Shown here in pieces: positions 63,985 through 64,000 of a stretch of 64,000 nucleotides of DNA. How positions within the stretch are numbered: the stretch's first letter is position 1; every line of letters begins with the position of its first letter. The DNA lies in the NCBI RefSeq assembly GCF_001592005.1, contig NZ_BCVZ01000016.1, positions 35,532-99,531 of the forward strand, written 5' to 3'. Both the position numbers and the translations under genes were made by a program. Source of the stretch: Bacillus sonorensis NBRC 101234 = KCTC 13918. GTDB taxonomy: Bacteria; Bacillota; Bacilli; Bacillales; Bacillaceae. The notes beneath the pieces were generated by a model, which was given only the letters and a program-made list of their open reading frames with translations, searched no databases and was not told the DNA's origin.

Positions 63985-64000
63985 GTGTCGACAAACCCCC

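Overview
The window comes from a low-to-mid GC, spore-forming Firmicute of the Bacillus subtilis group, most likely Bacillus licheniformis or B. paralicheniformis. Many proteins match B. subtilis Yhc/Yhd proteins closely from memory, and their order largely follows the B. subtilis tcyP(yhcL)-to-yhdT segment. Sporulation genes (yhcN, yhcQ, spoVR), sigma-M, CitR/CitA and a GlpP-controlled glycerol regulon fit this. No tRNA, rRNA, IS element or CRISPR array was seen.

Layout. 1-5.5 kb: end of tcyP, yhcM, a broken S9 peptidase, spore lipoprotein yhcN, a metalloprotease-like gene and coat-related yhcQ. 5.5-6.1 kb: a stretch with no convincing gene. 6.1-12.4 kb: a large soluble PAS histidine kinase, then the wall-anchored nuclease/nucleotidase yhcR with its dedicated sortase. 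12.7-16.2 kb: a complete opuC osmoprotectant ABC operon. 16.2-20.6 kb: yhcT to yhcX. 20.6-26.7 kb: accessory genes (ABC-F protein with a leader peptide and attenuator, broken acetyltransferase, AEC carrier, YogA-like oxidoreductase) around yhxA. 26.9-31.8 kb: glpP-glpF-glpK-glpD with two antitermination leaders and a CcpA site. 32-37.5 kb: pgcA, a membrane-protein/XRE/membrane-protein cassette, the yhcYZ two-component system and yhdA. 37.5-46 kb: yhdB, yhdC, nsrR and hmp with two NsrR palindromes, spoVR, a phoA remnant, an acetyltransferase, lytE, citR/citA. 46-52 kb: MarR regulator, bcaP, yhdH and a PLP decarboxylase. 52-64 kb: AraC-type and MocR-type regulators, yhdJ, sigM-yhdL-yhdK, a yhdN remnant, plsC, a TetR/acyl-hydrolase operon, yhdP, cueR, yhdT and an SOS-controlled ArpU-like gene.

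The points most worth follow-up are: (i) yhdP and yhdT, paralogous CNNM/CorC-type putative Mg2+ exporters, share a leader element in which a decoy Shine-Dalgarno, an anti-SD and the true SD can form alternative helices, and yhdT also has a tiny upstream ORF; (ii) the ABC-F gene has promoter, leader peptide and intrinsic attenuator; (iii) two LexA-like boxes bracket a near-consensus promoter of the ArpU-like gene; (iv) an XRE regulator is sandwiched between paralogous membrane proteins behind a near-perfect palindrome. Gene decay is visible at five loci (S9 peptidase, GNAT, phoA, yhdN and possibly the metalloprotease 3' end). All names are based on recalled similarity, not on a database search.
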